Assembly (NCBI GenBank): GCA_031253995.1
Contig: JAIRVG010000008.1
Coordinates: forward strand, 1-62,635
DNA: 62,635 nucleotides
Origin: Paucimonas sp.
GTDB lineage: Bacteria; Pseudomonadota; Gammaproteobacteria; Pseudomonadales; Pseudomonadaceae
Reading direction: 5' to 3'
The notes under the pieces are model-generated. The model searched no databases. It had not been told where the DNA came from and worked only from the letters and a program-made list of their open reading frames with translations. This document shows positions 62,526-62,635 of this stretch, piece by piece; within the stretch, counting starts at the first letter, position 1, and each line of letters starts with the position of its first letter. The position numbers were made by a program, and so were the translations under genes.

Positions 62526-62635
62526 ATGGCCAAGGCCGCCGATGTCGTTGTGCAATGCCTGGAAAACGAAGGTGTCGAGTATGTGTTCGGCATTCCCGGC
62601 GAGGAAAACCTCGACCTGCTGGAATCCCTGCGCAA
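62526..62635 (+). CDS. Acetolactate-synthase-like TPP enzyme (5' part, truncated by window end)
   Basis: The first 36 codons are visible: MAKAADVVVQCLENEGVEYV, then FGIPGEENLDLLESLR. This is the N-terminus of the thiamine-diphosphate-dependent acetolactate synthase large-subunit family (FGIPGE is the conserved TPP-domain start with the catalytic Glu). The gene runs off the window. Whether it is biosynthetic or a catabolic carboligase/decarboxylase cannot be told. Confidence 0.8.
   Translation, partial: MAKAADVVVQCLENEGVEYVFGIPGEENLDLLESLR

Overview
The window looks like a chromosomal segment of a Pseudomonas, probably of the P. putida/P. fluorescens type. The evidence is high GC with strong G/C third positions in the first 47 kb, genus-typical REP/BIME palindromes (cores GTGGGAGCGG...CCGCTCCCAC), an OprD-family porin, and a typical pseudomonad mix of LysR, AraC and GntR regulators. 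The species is an inference.

Layout. (1) 0.3-7.0 kb: a flavin monooxygenase/Rid-protein pair, then genes on the minus strand: an AraC regulator with a LysE exporter, a LysR regulator, an overlapping pair of unknown coiled-coil proteins, and a second AraC-type regulator. (2) 7.5-38.7 kb is the centrepiece: an OmpR-type two-component system, a complete Tad/Flp pilus locus (flp, tadV, rcpC, rcpA, cpaD-like, tadZ, tadA-F, plus a DUF454 gene), a TadG-like protein whose vWA metal site is lost, a 3025-residue LEPR-motif repeat protein, a four-gene export cassette (lipidated TolC-like channel, short periplasmic adaptor, GAF-HlyD fusion, and M50 metalloprotease-HlyD fusion with an RRE/PqqD-like N-terminus) with no ABC or RND pump, and a heme oxygenase. 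(3) 38.9-43.4 kb: LuxR regulator, outer-membrane protein, MFS carrier and an HDAC-like acetylpolyamine amidohydrolase. (4) 43.4-47.4 kb: Nudix hydrolase, small hydrophilic stress-type protein, WYL regulator, and a two-gene DNA-repair-type operon (DUF4130 protein and radical SAM protein) preceded by a LexA box. (5) 47.6-62.6 kb, visibly less GC-rich: AbrB-type and TerC membrane proteins, a chemoreceptor, and a probable tricarboxylate/aconitate utilisation cluster (GntR regulator, MFS and CitMHS carriers, aconitase, PrpF isomerase, exported lactonase, OprD porin, PBP2-fold protein), ending in a truncated acetolactate-synthase-like gene.

Most notable result. Region 2 appears to be one regulon. 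Four promoters, in front of flp, tadG, the export cassette and the heme oxygenase, carry the direct repeat CTTAAG-N4-CTTAATG (10-bp period) followed after exactly 9 nt by a TTG -35 element. A related repeat, CTTAA-N5-CTTAA, lies in front of the response-regulator gene next to a good Fur box. The inference is that this two-component system is iron-responsive, autoregulated, and drives a surface programme: Tad pili, a giant leaderless surface or secreted protein with its own ABC-less exporter, and heme degradation.
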